Shown here one piece after another: positions 34,885-42,982 of a DNA stretch of 64,000 bases. Each line of letters begins with the position of its first letter. The first letter of the stretch is position 1. Source of the DNA: Phycisphaera mikurensis NBRC 102666 (GTDB lineage Bacteria; Planctomycetota; Phycisphaerae; Phycisphaerales; SM1A02); contig CAMDUB010000008.1 of NCBI GenBank assembly GCA_945878575.1, positions 1 to 64,000 of the forward strand, read 5' to 3'. A program made the position numbers and the translations under genes. The notes under the pieces are model-generated. The model was given only the letters and a program-made list of their open reading frames with translations. It was not told the origin of the DNA and did not search any database.

Positions 34885-36462
34885 ATGTCAATCTTTAAGT
34901 CTTCCATCGCTGTTCTCGCCACCGCGTGCCTTGCCGCTTCCGCGCAAGCGCAGTTGGATCCACCGGTGTTTAGCGCCGGTCCGGATACCACCACGCGATT
35001 CAACGTCAATGCCATCAGTACCACCTACCCGACCGGTCGCCCCGACGCTACTACGTACCAACCGGTGTATGTGACGTCCAACGGCGGTTCGCTCCTCCGA
35101 GTGAATCAGGCCAGCGTCGGTATCCGCCGCGTCGGTAGCGTCGCAACGCCAGCAGTGGCAGTGACCGTGGAAGTCACCATCCTGGAGATGACCTTTGACG
35201 GCACCAACTACAACCTTGGCAATGTGGTCCAGACCTTCACGCAGGACTTAGCCGCGTCCACCACCTCGCTGACGCAAGTGGTTTCCAAGTCATGGGGCGA
35301 TGCTGACCCAGCGGTTCGTCCAGTAGTGAACCTGCAGACCATTACCAACGGAGCCAATGGTTACGCCGGCTTCTGGGTTGGCGTCCGCTTCACGGGCGCT
35401 GGTTCGAGCAGCAGTACCAACGGATGGCGCGTCGTCACTGAGCCCGTCGTTGGCCGTTCCAACAACAACTTTGGCATCAATGACCCAACCACCACGGGTT
35501 GGGGTGCAAACTTCTACTTCGGCACCACCGTCGGTACTGACGGCGTGACCCGCGAGAACCAAGCTCGTTTCTCCGTGAACGTGAACGGTCTGGTGACTGA
35601 TTCAGTCACCCCGCCAGCCACCCTGGTGTACGGCAAGATCTTTGAAACTGGCGCGTACTGGATACCCTCCGATGCGCTCGATGGCGTTGGTTCCAGGCGG
35701 TTCTACAACAGCGCCTTCGTGCAAGCCAATGTTGGCGATGCCCTGACCCCAAGTAAGGTCTCCATGGACGTCTACCGTGGCGGCACCGCAGTAACTCCGG
35801 CTCCCGCCATCGGCGTGGAACTGGCGTTGGTCAAGATGACCTGGGACGCAGTTGCTGGCACCTACGGTGTTGGTGATGTGGTGGCAACCCAGACGTTCCA
35901 ACTCGCAGCGTCCGACACGGCCAAGACGGATCGCATCGATTGGACGTGGAGCAACCCAGCGACGGCGCCAGTAGTTGCTCTGAACACCGACAACCCTGCC
36001 AACGCCAACATCGGCGGTATGTGGGTGGGTGCTCGTTTCCTCGGTGACTCGGACGCACTGCTGGGCAACAACGGTCCAATCACTGGGTTTGCTCCAGCGT
36101 ACGGCGGATCGTTTAACAGTTTCGTCATGGACAATGGCACTGGCGTGCTCGCCACCTACACCTTCAACCCGCCGTACACCTGGACCCCCGCCGCGACGGG
36201 AGTCGTTACGTTCTACAACCGTCCGTCGCGCTTCATGGTTGAAGCATTCGGAGTGGTTGGACCGAACGTTCCGCCACCTCCGGCCTGCCCTGCTGACTTG
36301 AACCTCGACAACGTGGTCAACGGTGCCGACCTTGGTCTGATGCTCGGCGCATGGGGCCCATGCCCATCCAGCCCGTGCGCTGCTGACTTGAACCTCGACG
36401 GCGTGGTCAACGGTGCTGACCTTGGTCTGATGCTCGGTTCTTGGGGCAACTGCCCAGTCTGA
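34885..36462 (+). CDS. Exported dockerin-tail protein with internally duplicated domain
   Basis: This 525-residue protein has signal peptide MSIFKSSIAVLATACLAASAQA. Its body consists of two related halves (about residues 40-235 and 265-440), each with a V-E-L/V-T-x-L-x-M-T-F/W-D strand, a LG/GVGDVV-T-F segment and a G-x-W-V-G-V/A-R-F motif. The C-terminus has two nearly identical dockerin-like repeats, CPADLNLDNVVNGADLG and CAADLNLDGVVNGADLG, each ending in LGxWGxC. No enzyme motif is visible. Exported, probably surface-associated through the tail. Ends in a strong terminator. Confidence 0.82.
   Translation: MSIFKSSIAVLATACLAASAQAQLDPPVFSAGPDTTTRFNVNAISTTYPTGRPDATTYQPVYVTSNGGSLLRVNQASVGIRRVGSVATPAVAVTVEVTILEMTFDGTNYNLGNVVQTFTQDLAASTTSLTQVVSKSWGDADPAVRPVVNLQTITNGANGYAGFWVGVRFTGAGSSSSTNGWRVVTEPVVGRSNNNFGINDPTTTGWGANFYFGTTVGTDGVTRENQARFSVNVNGLVTDSVTPPATLVYGKIFETGAYWIPSDALDGVGSRRFYNSAFVQANVGDALTPSKVSMDVYRGGTAVTPAPAIGVELALVKMTWDAVAGTYGVGDVVATQTFQLAASDTAKTDRIDWTWSNPATAPVVALNTDNPANANIGGMWVGARFLGDSDALLGNNGPITGFAPAYGGSFNSFVMDNGTGVLATYTFNPPYTWTPAATGVVTFYNRPSRFMVEAFGVVGPNVPPPPACPADLNLDNVVNGADLGLMLGAWGPCPSSPCAADLNLDGVVNGADLGLMLGSWGNCPV
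36292..36450 (+). repeat. 90-bp direct repeat encoding the two dockerin units
   Basis: Two copies offset by 90 bp (from 36292 and 36382) encode the two dockerin repeats of the preceding protein. They differ by only a few bases, so the second unit is a recent copy or has been homogenised. Confidence 0.85.
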
Positions 36463-36491
36463 TCGAAGCGCTCCATCTCACTGCTACTACC

Positions 36492-36534
36492 AGTTCGCTG
36501 CTCGAGGACACCCCTCGAGCAGCGAACTTCTTTC
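36492..36534 (+). terminator. Strong terminator with 16-bp perfect stem
   Basis: The arms 36492-36507 and 36513-36528 (AGTTCGCTGCTCGAGG and complement) pair perfectly around a 5-nt loop, followed by TCTTTC. It ends the dockerin-protein transcript before the DUF485 gene. Confidence 0.88.
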
Positions 36535-36582
36535 ATGGGCCGAGCAGGCACATCACCCGGGTTCGCTCCTATCCTCCGCACC

Positions 36583-36843
36583 GTGCCAGACCAACCCGCA
36601 GCGCGTTCCTTAACGAGCACTCCAAATCGCCACCAACATCGCCGTGATTGGAAGCGCTGGGCGCTGCTTGCCGTGTACGTCTGCGCGTACGGAGGATTCA
36701 TTGGCGTAGCAGTGGCTGCCCCCGCGCTATTGGCGACCGCCGTCATTGGCGGCATCAATCTTGCAGTGGTGTGGGGGTTTGCACTCATCGTGCTGGCCTT
36801 CGTGATTGCACTGGCTGCACTTCGCCTTCCGGAGCAAGCCTGA
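36583..36843 (+). CDS. DUF485 membrane protein, companion of the symporter
   Basis: The 86-residue protein contains two membrane helices (LLAVYVCAYGGFIGVAVAA and VWGFALIVLAFVIALAAL) and the basic RRDWKRWA start of DUF485 (YjcH) proteins, which sit next to acetate permease ActP. I use GTG 36583; the in-frame ATG at 36535 lies in the tail of the preceding terminator. The stop is 1 nt before the actP-like start. Likely an accessory subunit or partner of the symporter; its role is not established. Confidence 0.8.
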   Translation: MPDQPAARSLTSTPNRHQHRRDWKRWALLAVYVCAYGGFIGVAVAAPALLATAVIGGINLAVVWGFALIVLAFVIALAALRLPEQA

Positions 36844-36844
36844 C

Positions 36845-38593
36845 ATGCTGGCAAACAACACACCCACGGACTGGGTGTCGGTAGGTGTCTTCGGCGCCTT
36901 CACGGTGGCCGTACTGGTACTGAGCTCACTGCTTGGCCGCCGCGCATCAAGTGCCAAGGGCTACTTTGCAGCGCACGGACAGATCGGTTGGTTTGTCAAC
37001 GGCATTGCGTTTGCGGGCGACTATCTCTCCGCCGCCAGTTTCCTTGGTATCTGCGGACTGATTGCCTTCTGGGGGTATGACGGATTTCTTTACTCCATCG
37101 GCTACCTGGCTGGATGGATCGTGGCGCTGCTGGTGGTTGCAGAACCGATTCGTCGGCTTGGTAAGTACACGTTTGCAGACGCACTGAATGCACGATTCGG
37201 CTCACGGCTAGTCACGCTTGCGGCAGCTGTGAGCACGCTACTGGTCAGCCTCTTCTATCTCATCCCACAAATGGTGGGCGCGGGTGCACTCATTAAACCA
37301 TTGCTGGGGCTGCCATCATGGGTAGGGGTTGGACTGGTGGGCGTCGTAGTGACGGTGATCGTGACTACCGCCGGAATGGTGAGTACAACGTGGGTGCAGT
37401 TCATCAAGGGCGGACTCTTACTTTCTTTGTGCGCCATTCTTGCTGCACTGATTCTGGGGCGCGGATTTGAAGTGCGCGCGTCAGGACCGGCGCGCGAGGC
37501 ACCAGCGCGCAACGTTGGATCCGTGGTTGCACTGCCCGCGTGGGCCATCATGGAAGGTCCACCAGGCGCAGCGGCAAGCTTCGCCGTGGATCCGGATGGA
37601 CTGGTACGCACCGAAGGCGCGCGCACTGGTCCACTCGGCCCGATCGACTTCCTACGCGTCTTCTCCGCAAGTGACATTGCAGCGTGGCGCACTATCAGTG
37701 CCAAGGATGAAACCGGCGCCGTGCACAGCATGGCTACACCGGAGACGATCCATGGTGATGTGCTGCTCCAACCAGGAAACAGCCCCGCATTCAGGGGATT
37801 GCGTTCTGGAAGCGTGATGGACCGCGTTGACTTTGTCTCACTGATGCTGGCGCTCTTCCTGGGGACGGCCAGCCTGCCGCACATCTTGATCCGTTACTAC
37901 ACCGTTTCCGATGTGCGCAGTGCGCGGCTCAGCACGGTGGTGGGCATTGGCGCCATCGGATCGTTTTATATTCTGACGCTGTACTTGGGTCTTGGTGCGA
38001 TGACTGGTGGCGCGCTGGACACTTCTGACAGCAATATGTCGGCGCCACTCTTGGCGCGCAGCTTCGGCAGCGTGCTCTTTGCGCTGATTTCCAGCGTGGC
38101 GTTCTTCACTGTGCTTGGAACGGTCAGTGGATTGGTGCTCGCGGGTAGCGGCGCTGTGGCGCGTGACCTGGTCATCACCGTACTCGGCCGCACGCCGGAT
38201 GATCACGCGCAAGTACGCATCGCGCGTATTGCGGCATTGGCGCTGGGCACGTGCGCCATGATTCTTGGATTGCTATTCAAAGACCTCAACGCCTCATTTC
38301 TGGTGGGATGGGCGTTCAACATTGCAGCCAGCGCCAACTTGCCAGCACTGTTGATGGCGCTGTTCTGGAAGCGCGCCACCAAGGAGGGCATTGCCACCGC
38401 CATCATTGTGGGGCTGTCCTCCAGCTTGGTGTGGGTGCTGCTTTCCAAGGACGCGTTTGAGAAGGTGTACGGTCTTCCTGGCGCAGATGCGTGGATGCCG
38501 TTTAGCCAGCCCGCATTGGTCACCATCCCGCTCGGCGCAGTGGCCGGCATCCTGGTTTCACTTGCCACGCGGCCGCGAACGCAACCCGTCTGA
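36845..38593 (+). CDS. actP: ActP-type sodium/acetate (monocarboxylate) symporter
   Basis: The 582-residue protein is a sodium:solute symporter of the ActP branch, with about 13 membrane segments, GDYLSAASFLGICGLIAFWG early, the LISSVAFFTVLGTVSGLVLA segment in the middle and LFKDLNASFLVGWAFNIAASANLP late. ActP takes up acetate and similar short acids coupled to sodium. An Ala/Pro-rich loop of about 110 residues (about 225-335) is longer than in the E. coli protein and probably lies outside the membrane. The substrate is inferred from family and from the DUF485 partner 1 nt upstream. Tandem 14-bp repeats begin at its stop codon. Confidence 0.87.
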   Translation: MLANNTPTDWVSVGVFGAFTVAVLVLSSLLGRRASSAKGYFAAHGQIGWFVNGIAFAGDYLSAASFLGICGLIAFWGYDGFLYSIGYLAGWIVALLVVAEPIRRLGKYTFADALNARFGSRLVTLAAAVSTLLVSLFYLIPQMVGAGALIKPLLGLPSWVGVGLVGVVVTVIVTTAGMVSTTWVQFIKGGLLLSLCAILAALILGRGFEVRASGPAREAPARNVGSVVALPAWAIMEGPPGAAASFAVDPDGLVRTEGARTGPLGPIDFLRVFSASDIAAWRTISAKDETGAVHSMATPETIHGDVLLQPGNSPAFRGLRSGSVMDRVDFVSLMLALFLGTASLPHILIRYYTVSDVRSARLSTVVGIGAIGSFYILTLYLGLGAMTGGALDTSDSNMSAPLLARSFGSVLFALISSVAFFTVLGTVSGLVLAGSGAVARDLVITVLGRTPDDHAQVRIARIAALALGTCAMILGLLFKDLNASFLVGWAFNIAASANLPALLMALFWKRATKEGIATAIIVGLSSSLVWVLLSKDAFEKVYGLPGADAWMPFSQPALVTIPLGAVAGILVSLATRPRTQPV

Positions 38594-38690
38594 TGGACTC
38601 GGCCTGATGGACTCGGCCTGATGAACTCGGCCTGACGCACTATGCGCATGAAACAGAACCTCAATGAAACAGAACCTCAATGAAACAGGG
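38590..38690 (+). repeat. Two short tandem repeat arrays after actP
   Basis: Three 14-bp units CTGATGGACTCGGC (38590-38631, third with one change) start at the actP stop codon. Then two and a half 16-bp units ATGAAACAGAACCTCA lie at 38648-38690 and lead into a terminator hairpin. Both look like slippage products. Confidence 0.85.
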
Positions 38691-38714
38691 GCGACCGTGA
38701 TGGTCGCCCCTGTT
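38684..38714. terminator. Bidirectional terminator hairpin of the GGCGACC type
   Basis: A 13-bp perfect stem AACAGGGGCGACC/GGTCGCCCCTGTT with loop GTGAT lies between the convergent actP and PAPG-tail genes. Identical in sequence to the hairpin at 39625, as part of the tandem duplication. Confidence 0.85.
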
Positions 38715-38740
38715 GTGTTTCCGTGAGTTCCGCAGTTCTC

Positions 38741-39346
38741 TTAGCGGCGCTTGCGCGAACCACCGATGAGACCGGCGACGCCGATGAGCGCTACTGCGCC
38801 TGGAGCTGGCACTGCGAAGTAGAGGTTGTTAACCGTGGCGAAGTTGGTTCCAGCGGGCAAGTTGCCTGCCACCGAGATGGAGATGCTGGAGATGGCAGCA
38901 CCCGTTGAGTAGAACCCAACGAAGTCAGCGGCTGTTGCTGCATAGCCCAAGTAAGACGAGCCATCGGCCAATGTCACGCCAATGATGGCTGGGACGATGC
39001 CGAAGCTGGCGTCAGTCGCGAAGAAGTTGCCGGCAACTCCCTGCACGCTTGGAGACAAGGTGAACGTGAGGAGCGCTTCAGCATTGTTGGTGGACATGTA
39101 GCCCAAACCTGCATAGAGGTTTCCCGGCGCACTGGCTGTCCATTGGATCCCGCCGGCATTACCGGTGAGGCCGTTGGCATAGAAGCCGTTGTATGCGTCG
39201 AAAGACTCGGTGGCAACCGTCTTCCCTTGAGCGACAGTGAAAGCGCTCCACAAAGTGTTGTTGGTGAAGGTGACCATGGCAGCAGATGCGGCCTGGGTCA
39301 TCGCTACGGTCATAGCCGCAGCTGATAAAGCGATTCGAATTGACAT
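38741..39346 (-). CDS. PAPG-tail exported protein, tandem-duplicate copy A
   Basis: A 201-residue protein with signal peptide MSIRIALSAAAMTVAMTQAASA, family motifs (SPSVQGVAGNFF, GVTLADGSSY, DFVGFYSTGA, FATVNNLYFAV) and tail PAPGAVALIGVAGLIGG then SRKRR. It differs from copy B at 16 of 201 residues, mostly conservative. The start at 39346 has GGAG about 12 nt upstream on the minus strand; the frame extends to 39445 without adding a better signal. Function unknown; member of the five-paralog family that includes 30940, 31632, 39682 and 40588. Confidence 0.9.
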   Translation of the reverse strand: MSIRIALSAAAMTVAMTQAASAAMVTFTNNTLWSAFTVAQGKTVATESFDAYNGFYANGLTGNAGGIQWTASAPGNLYAGLGYMSTNNAEALLTFTLSPSVQGVAGNFFATDASFGIVPAIIGVTLADGSSYLGYAATAADFVGFYSTGAAISSISISVAGNLPAGTNFATVNNLYFAVPAPGAVALIGVAGLIGGSRKRR

Positions 39347-39624
39347 TGAGAAATCTCCGAAAGGAAAGGAGGGGAAACAGAAAGCAGACGGGAAAGCAGA
39401 CGGGAAAGAAAGCACAAACCAACGGGGAAATCGCACATACCTCAATGACGAGCGGTATGAGAACTAGCGAAGTATGCCACCGATTAATGCTGGCGCAAGC
39501 AACCGTCTCAAAATTGCCAAAGATCCGTGCATGTTGCTTTGGAGTGCCGTGTCCCGCATGGATAGCGGGTGTAGGCCCATCCGCGGCGCCAATGTGACCA
39601 TGAGCAGGGAACGGTTGAAAAATA

Positions 39625-39655
39625 AACAGGGGCGACCGTGATGGTCGCCCCTGTT
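39625..39655. terminator. Terminator hairpin of the GGCGACC type
   Basis: The same 13-bp stem and GTGAT loop as at 38684, here downstream of copy B. It was duplicated together with the gene. Confidence 0.85.
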
Positions 39656-39681
39656 GTGTTTCCGTGAGTTCCGCAGTTCTC

Positions 39682-40287
39682 TTAGCGGCGCTTGCGCGAA
39701 CCACCGATGAGACCAGCGAGGCCGATGAGCGCTACTGCGCCTGGAGCTGGCACTGCGAAGTAGAGGTTGTCAACGGTGGCGAAGTTGGTTCCAGCGGGCA
39801 AGTTGCCTGCCACCGAGACGGAGATGCTGGAGATGGCAGCACCGGTTGAGTAGAACCCAACGAAGTCAGCGGCGGATGCTGCGTAGCCCAAGTAAGACGA
39901 GCCATCGGCCAATGTCACGCCAATGATGGCTGGGAGGATGTTGAAGCTGGCGTCAGTCGAGAAGAAGTTGCCGGCAACTCCCTGCACGCTTGGCGACAAA
40001 TTGAACGTGAGGAGCGCTTCAGCATTGTTGGTGGACATGTAGCCCAAACCTGCATAGAGGTTTCCCGGCGCACTGGCTGTCCATTGGACCCCGCCCGCAT
40101 TACCGGTGAGGCCGTTGGCATAGAAGCCGTTGTACGCGTTGAAAGTCTCGGTGGCAACCGTCTTCCCTTGAGCCGCAGAGAAACTGCTCCACAAGGTGTT
40201 GTTGGTGAAGGTGACGATGGCAGCAGAGGCGGCCTGGGTCATCACTACGGTCATGGCCGCAGCTGATAAAGCGATTCGAATTGACAT
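39682..40287 (-). CDS. PAPG-tail exported protein, tandem-duplicate copy B
   Basis: This 201-residue protein is about 92 per cent identical to copy A (16 differences). Signal peptide MSIRIALSAAAMTVVMTQAASA; motifs SPSVQGVAGNFF, GVTLADGSSY, DFVGFYSTGA, FATVDNLYFAV; tail PAPGAVALIGLAGLIGG then SRKRR. Copy B keeps the family-wide Asp in TVDNLYF, which copy A has changed to Asn, so B may be closer to the ancestral sequence. A GGAG Shine-Dalgarno lies upstream of 40287. The gene has its own copy of the downstream hairpin. Confidence 0.9.
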   Translation of the reverse strand: MSIRIALSAAAMTVVMTQAASAAIVTFTNNTLWSSFSAAQGKTVATETFNAYNGFYANGLTGNAGGVQWTASAPGNLYAGLGYMSTNNAEALLTFNLSPSVQGVAGNFFSTDASFNILPAIIGVTLADGSSYLGYAASAADFVGFYSTGAAISSISVSVAGNLPAGTNFATVDNLYFAVPAPGAVALIGLAGLIGGSRKRR

Positions 40288-40520
40288 TGAGGAAACTCCG
40301 GATAAGGGAAGAAAGGGAACTACAGACGGGAAACAATGGGAAAAGGACGCAAAACCAAGCAGGAGGCGCGTATCTGCACGCCAGGGAAGACGTGCACCTT
40401 TCCAACATTTGCAAACCGACTAGTGAAAGATGCCCCGATATTGGATCGATGCAAGCAATCGTGAGGAAAAAATTCTCAATACCGCATGGATGTTGATTCA
40501 GGTTCTGGCGCAAAAGAAAT

Positions 40521-40548
40521 CCCGCCCAGCGCGTTGGCGCTGGGCGGG
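40521..40548. terminator. Hairpin downstream of the 40588 gene
   Basis: A 12-bp GC-rich perfect stem CCCGCCCAGCGC/GCGCTGGGCGGG with loop GTTG lies just after the stop of the minus-strand gene. Confidence 0.8.
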
Positions 40549-40587
40549 TGTGTACCTGTAGTGGCTAATAACTGTTCTTAGACCCGA

Positions 40588-41211
40588 TCAGACCCGACGC
40601 TCCCGGCGTCGAGAAACCAGCCCGGCGACTCCAAGCAGCGCTACGGCACCCGGTGCCGGGACTACTGCGAAGTAGAGGTTGTCCGCGGTGGCATAGATGG
40701 GGTTCCCACCGCTCGGGTAATTTGATGCCGAAACGGCGAGGCTCGCGATGGTGGCACCCGTCGAGTAGAAGCCAATGAAATCCGCGGGTCCGTTTGAGTT
40801 GCCGATGTAGGTGGTGCCATCGGACAGGGTCACCGTGATGGTGGTCGGGACAGCGGCGGCACTGGAGTTGATTCCGTAGAGGTTGCCCGCGATGCCGTTC
40901 ACGCCGGGTGCAAAGGTGAAACTGAGGTTGTTCGAGGCGGTTCTGGTGGACACCAAGCCCGCCGTGGCGTCAACGCCGCCAATGGCGTTGGCGGTCCAAG
41001 AAATTCCGGCGGTTGAGCCGGCAATACCGGAGCCGTAGAAACCGCTCGACACGGTGTTGAAGTTCTCGGTGCTGAGGGACGCTCCACGGTCTGTGGCGTA
41101 GGTGGCCCAGACAGCGGCATCAACGGTATAGAAGATCGTTGACACGCCCGCAGTGGCGTAGCCGGCAGAAGTCAAGGCGATAACGGATGCAAGAAGGGCG
41201 CGGGAAGACAT
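40588..41211 (-). CDS. PAPG-tail exported protein, five-paralog family
   Basis: A 207-residue protein with signal peptide SSRALLASVIALTSAGYATA, family motifs (FAPGVNGIAGNLYG, TVTLSDGTTYIG, DFIGFYSTGATIAS, YATADNLYFAV) and tail PAPGAVALLGVAGLVSRRRE then RRV. It is the most diverged of the three clustered copies at 38.7-41.2 kb. The ATG at 41211 is chosen because the signal peptide starts there. A 9-bp hairpin sits in its upstream region at 41256-41279. Confidence 0.88.
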   Translation of the reverse strand: MSSRALLASVIALTSAGYATAGVSTIFYTVDAAVWATYATDRGASLSTENFNTVSSGFYGSGIAGSTAGISWTANAIGGVDATAGLVSTRTASNNLSFTFAPGVNGIAGNLYGINSSAAAVPTTITVTLSDGTTYIGNSNGPADFIGFYSTGATIASLAVSASNYPSGGNPIYATADNLYFAVVPAPGAVALLGVAGLVSRRRERRV

Positions 41212-41546
41212 ACGTGAGGCTCCAGAAAGGAATAGGAACAGACAGAACTTCAAACACAGTGTTGGGGGAGCAACACTGTTGGTAACTCATGGATCCGCGG
41301 AAGCGGATGCATGCCCTGATCACTTTCTTCAAATACGAGAACGAGAATGGCGGCTGCCACCCATCACGCTGCTGCGAAAGGAAATCAACTTTGTTTAGGT
41401 CCTGATAAACAGGCTCAAATGAGCCTTGATTCGATGTTTCGTGCGACGATCCACAGCAACTAACTCCAGAGCCGAGAGGACTTTCCGCTTCGCCTGCGCT
41501 GCACGAAACGGCGGCGCGACCGCTGCGGGGCTCGTAAAGTGCTCGG
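41212..41546. other. 335-bp divergent intergenic region
   Basis: This region lies between the minus-strand PAPG-tail gene and the plus-strand YceI gene and should hold both promoters. Apart from the hairpin noted separately, no gene, repeat or RNA is visible. Confidence 0.6.
41256..41279. promoter_or_regulatory. Inverted repeat in the upstream region of 40588
   Basis: A perfect 9-bp stem ACAGTGTTG/CAACACTGT with loop GGGGAG lies 45 bp upstream of the 40588 gene start. It could be a 5'-leader hairpin or an operator. There is no further evidence for either. Confidence 0.35.
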
Positions 41547-42191
41547 ATGACCCTGAACCACGCCCAGCCGCGCATCCGATTCGCCACACTCACCGCCGCA
41601 GCGCTTGGAATGGCGACTCTGTCGCTTGGAATGGCAGTTGCGCCGAGCCGGACGGCGGATCCGGCAACCATCACGCTCGATCCGGTGCATTCCGTGGCAC
41701 TGTTCCGCATCCAACACTTGGAGGCGGGACTCTTCTGGGGGCGATTCAATGCCCTGGAAGGCACGGTGAAGTGGACGATGGAACCGACCGCGGCGCCCAC
41801 CTTTGATATCTCAGCCAAGATCGCCAACGCCGATACGGGCAGCGAGAAGCTTGATGGCAATCTGCAGGGACCAAACTTCTTCAACGCGAAGGAGTTCCCC
41901 ACCATCACCTTCAAGTCAACCGGTGCAACCGCTGCGGGCGACCGACACTGGATGGTGAAGGGTGATCTCACCCTCCACGGTGTGACCAAACCCGTTGAGG
42001 TGGACTGCGTGGCGACCGGCATTGGCACGGGCCCGGCGGGTACCAAGGTGGGGTTTGAATGCAACCTCACGCTCAAGCGCAGTGACTTTGGCATGAAGTG
42101 GGGCATTGAGAAACCAGCCAAGGCGCTTGGCGATGAAGTGAAACTGATCATTGCGCTTGAGGGCGATGCCGTTGGCGGAACGGCGCCGTGA
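41547..42191 (+). CDS. YceI-family periplasmic lipid-binding-type protein
   Basis: The 214-residue protein has an N-terminal export segment and the YceI fold pattern: DPVHSVALFRIQHL, WGRFNALEGTV, FFNAKEFPTITFKST and a late LTLKRSDFGMKWG motif. YceI proteins are lipocalin-like barrels that bind isoprenoid-type lipids in the periplasm. A downstream membrane protein overlaps its stop by 4 nt (GTGA) and a DUF4105 protein follows, so the three form an operon. The bound lipid is not known here. Confidence 0.92.
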   Translation: MTLNHAQPRIRFATLTAAALGMATLSLGMAVAPSRTADPATITLDPVHSVALFRIQHLEAGLFWGRFNALEGTVKWTMEPTAAPTFDISAKIANADTGSEKLDGNLQGPNFFNAKEFPTITFKSTGATAAGDRHWMVKGDLTLHGVTKPVEVDCVATGIGTGPAGTKVGFECNLTLKRSDFGMKWGIEKPAKALGDEVKLIIALEGDAVGGTAP

Positions 42192-42982
42192 GTTACCTGC
42201 TGAGCGTGGTGCTGCTGCCGATACTGGTGGGTAGCGGCGTTGCCAGTGCTGCCCTGCTTGGTTCGCTCCGTCAACGAGCGGCCATCATTGAATGTTGCGT
42301 GGCATATGGGCTAGCAATTGCATTTCTCATTTCGTTTGTGCGCGAAGTCGATCTACCTGCACTGCTACGGCAATTGCCGGTTGAATTGAAAGATGATGAC
42401 GCGCCGTTCGAGCGTTGGCACCAGCTTGGGCTGGTTGCATTGCTGTTGGCGATGGTGTCGCCGACGCTGGCGCTGCTGACGGCTGCACTGCCGGCACAAC
42501 GCAAAGTGATAGTGATTACCGCCACGCTGCTCGCTGCGTGCGGCGTGGCAGCGCTTGTTACATTTCCTGGGGCAAGTAACGGAAGCCGCACATTGTTCGC
42601 TGTGGTGTGCGCCCTGTCATCCGGCGCGATCGCTATGTGTGGACTTCGCACTGCGCTGGGTGCGCTGGCGGTGTCCTGCTTCGGCATGGCGGTGTGCGCG
42701 GTGATGACGGGATTCCCCTCGCTTGCAATCATGTGTGTGGCCGTGGCGGGGACTGCTGGAAGTATTGCCTTGGTTGCGTGCTGGAGACGGAGTCCACGTA
42801 TGCATTCCGTGGCTGGCGCCATCTCCGTGGTGTCTGGAACACTGGTGGGAACCGTGGCGGCGTGCGGCGAGGCATACGCCAGCGGTAACTTGCCAAACTG
42901 GACGTGGAACGCGTTAGCAGTGGGCGTGCCAGTTGCAGGCGCCCTGCTCTATCGAACGACCACTTCCTCCACACCGTCATGA
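42188..42982 (+). CDS. Integral membrane protein of unknown function
   Basis: This 264-residue protein has about eight hydrophobic segments, beginning SYLLSVVLLPILVGSGVASAALLG. It starts at a GTG overlapping the YceI stop (GTGA) and ends overlapping the next gene (ATGA). A hydrophilic loop VELKDDDAPFERWHQ follows the second segment. No family is recognised. The coupling to a YceI protein and a DUF4105 protein suggests a role in the envelope. Confidence 0.8.
   Translation: MSYLLSVVLLPILVGSGVASAALLGSLRQRAAIIECCVAYGLAIAFLISFVREVDLPALLRQLPVELKDDDAPFERWHQLGLVALLLAMVSPTLALLTAALPAQRKVIVITATLLAACGVAALVTFPGASNGSRTLFAVVCALSSGAIAMCGLRTALGALAVSCFGMAVCAVMTGFPSLAIMCVAVAGTAGSIALVACWRRSPRMHSVAGAISVVSGTLVGTVAACGEAYASGNLPNWTWNALAVGVPVAGALLYRTTTSSTPS

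Larger units (their letters stand above)
38684..40287. repeat. Tandem duplication of a terminator plus PAPG-tail gene unit
   Basis: A 663-bp unit (38684-39346) recurs at 39625-40287, an offset of 941 bp, with about 95 per cent identity by eye. Each unit contains the hairpin, 3' flank and complete gene. The 278-bp spacer between units is not part of the repeat. Confidence 0.9.

Noticed and set aside
38684-40287. Tandem duplication considered as a transposon product
   Set aside because: No transposase, terminal inverted repeats or target-site duplication is visible.
41120-42274. Long minus-strand open frame across the YceI gene and intergenic region
   Set aside because: It spans the YceI gene and part of a PAPG-tail gene in the wrong frame and has no motif.
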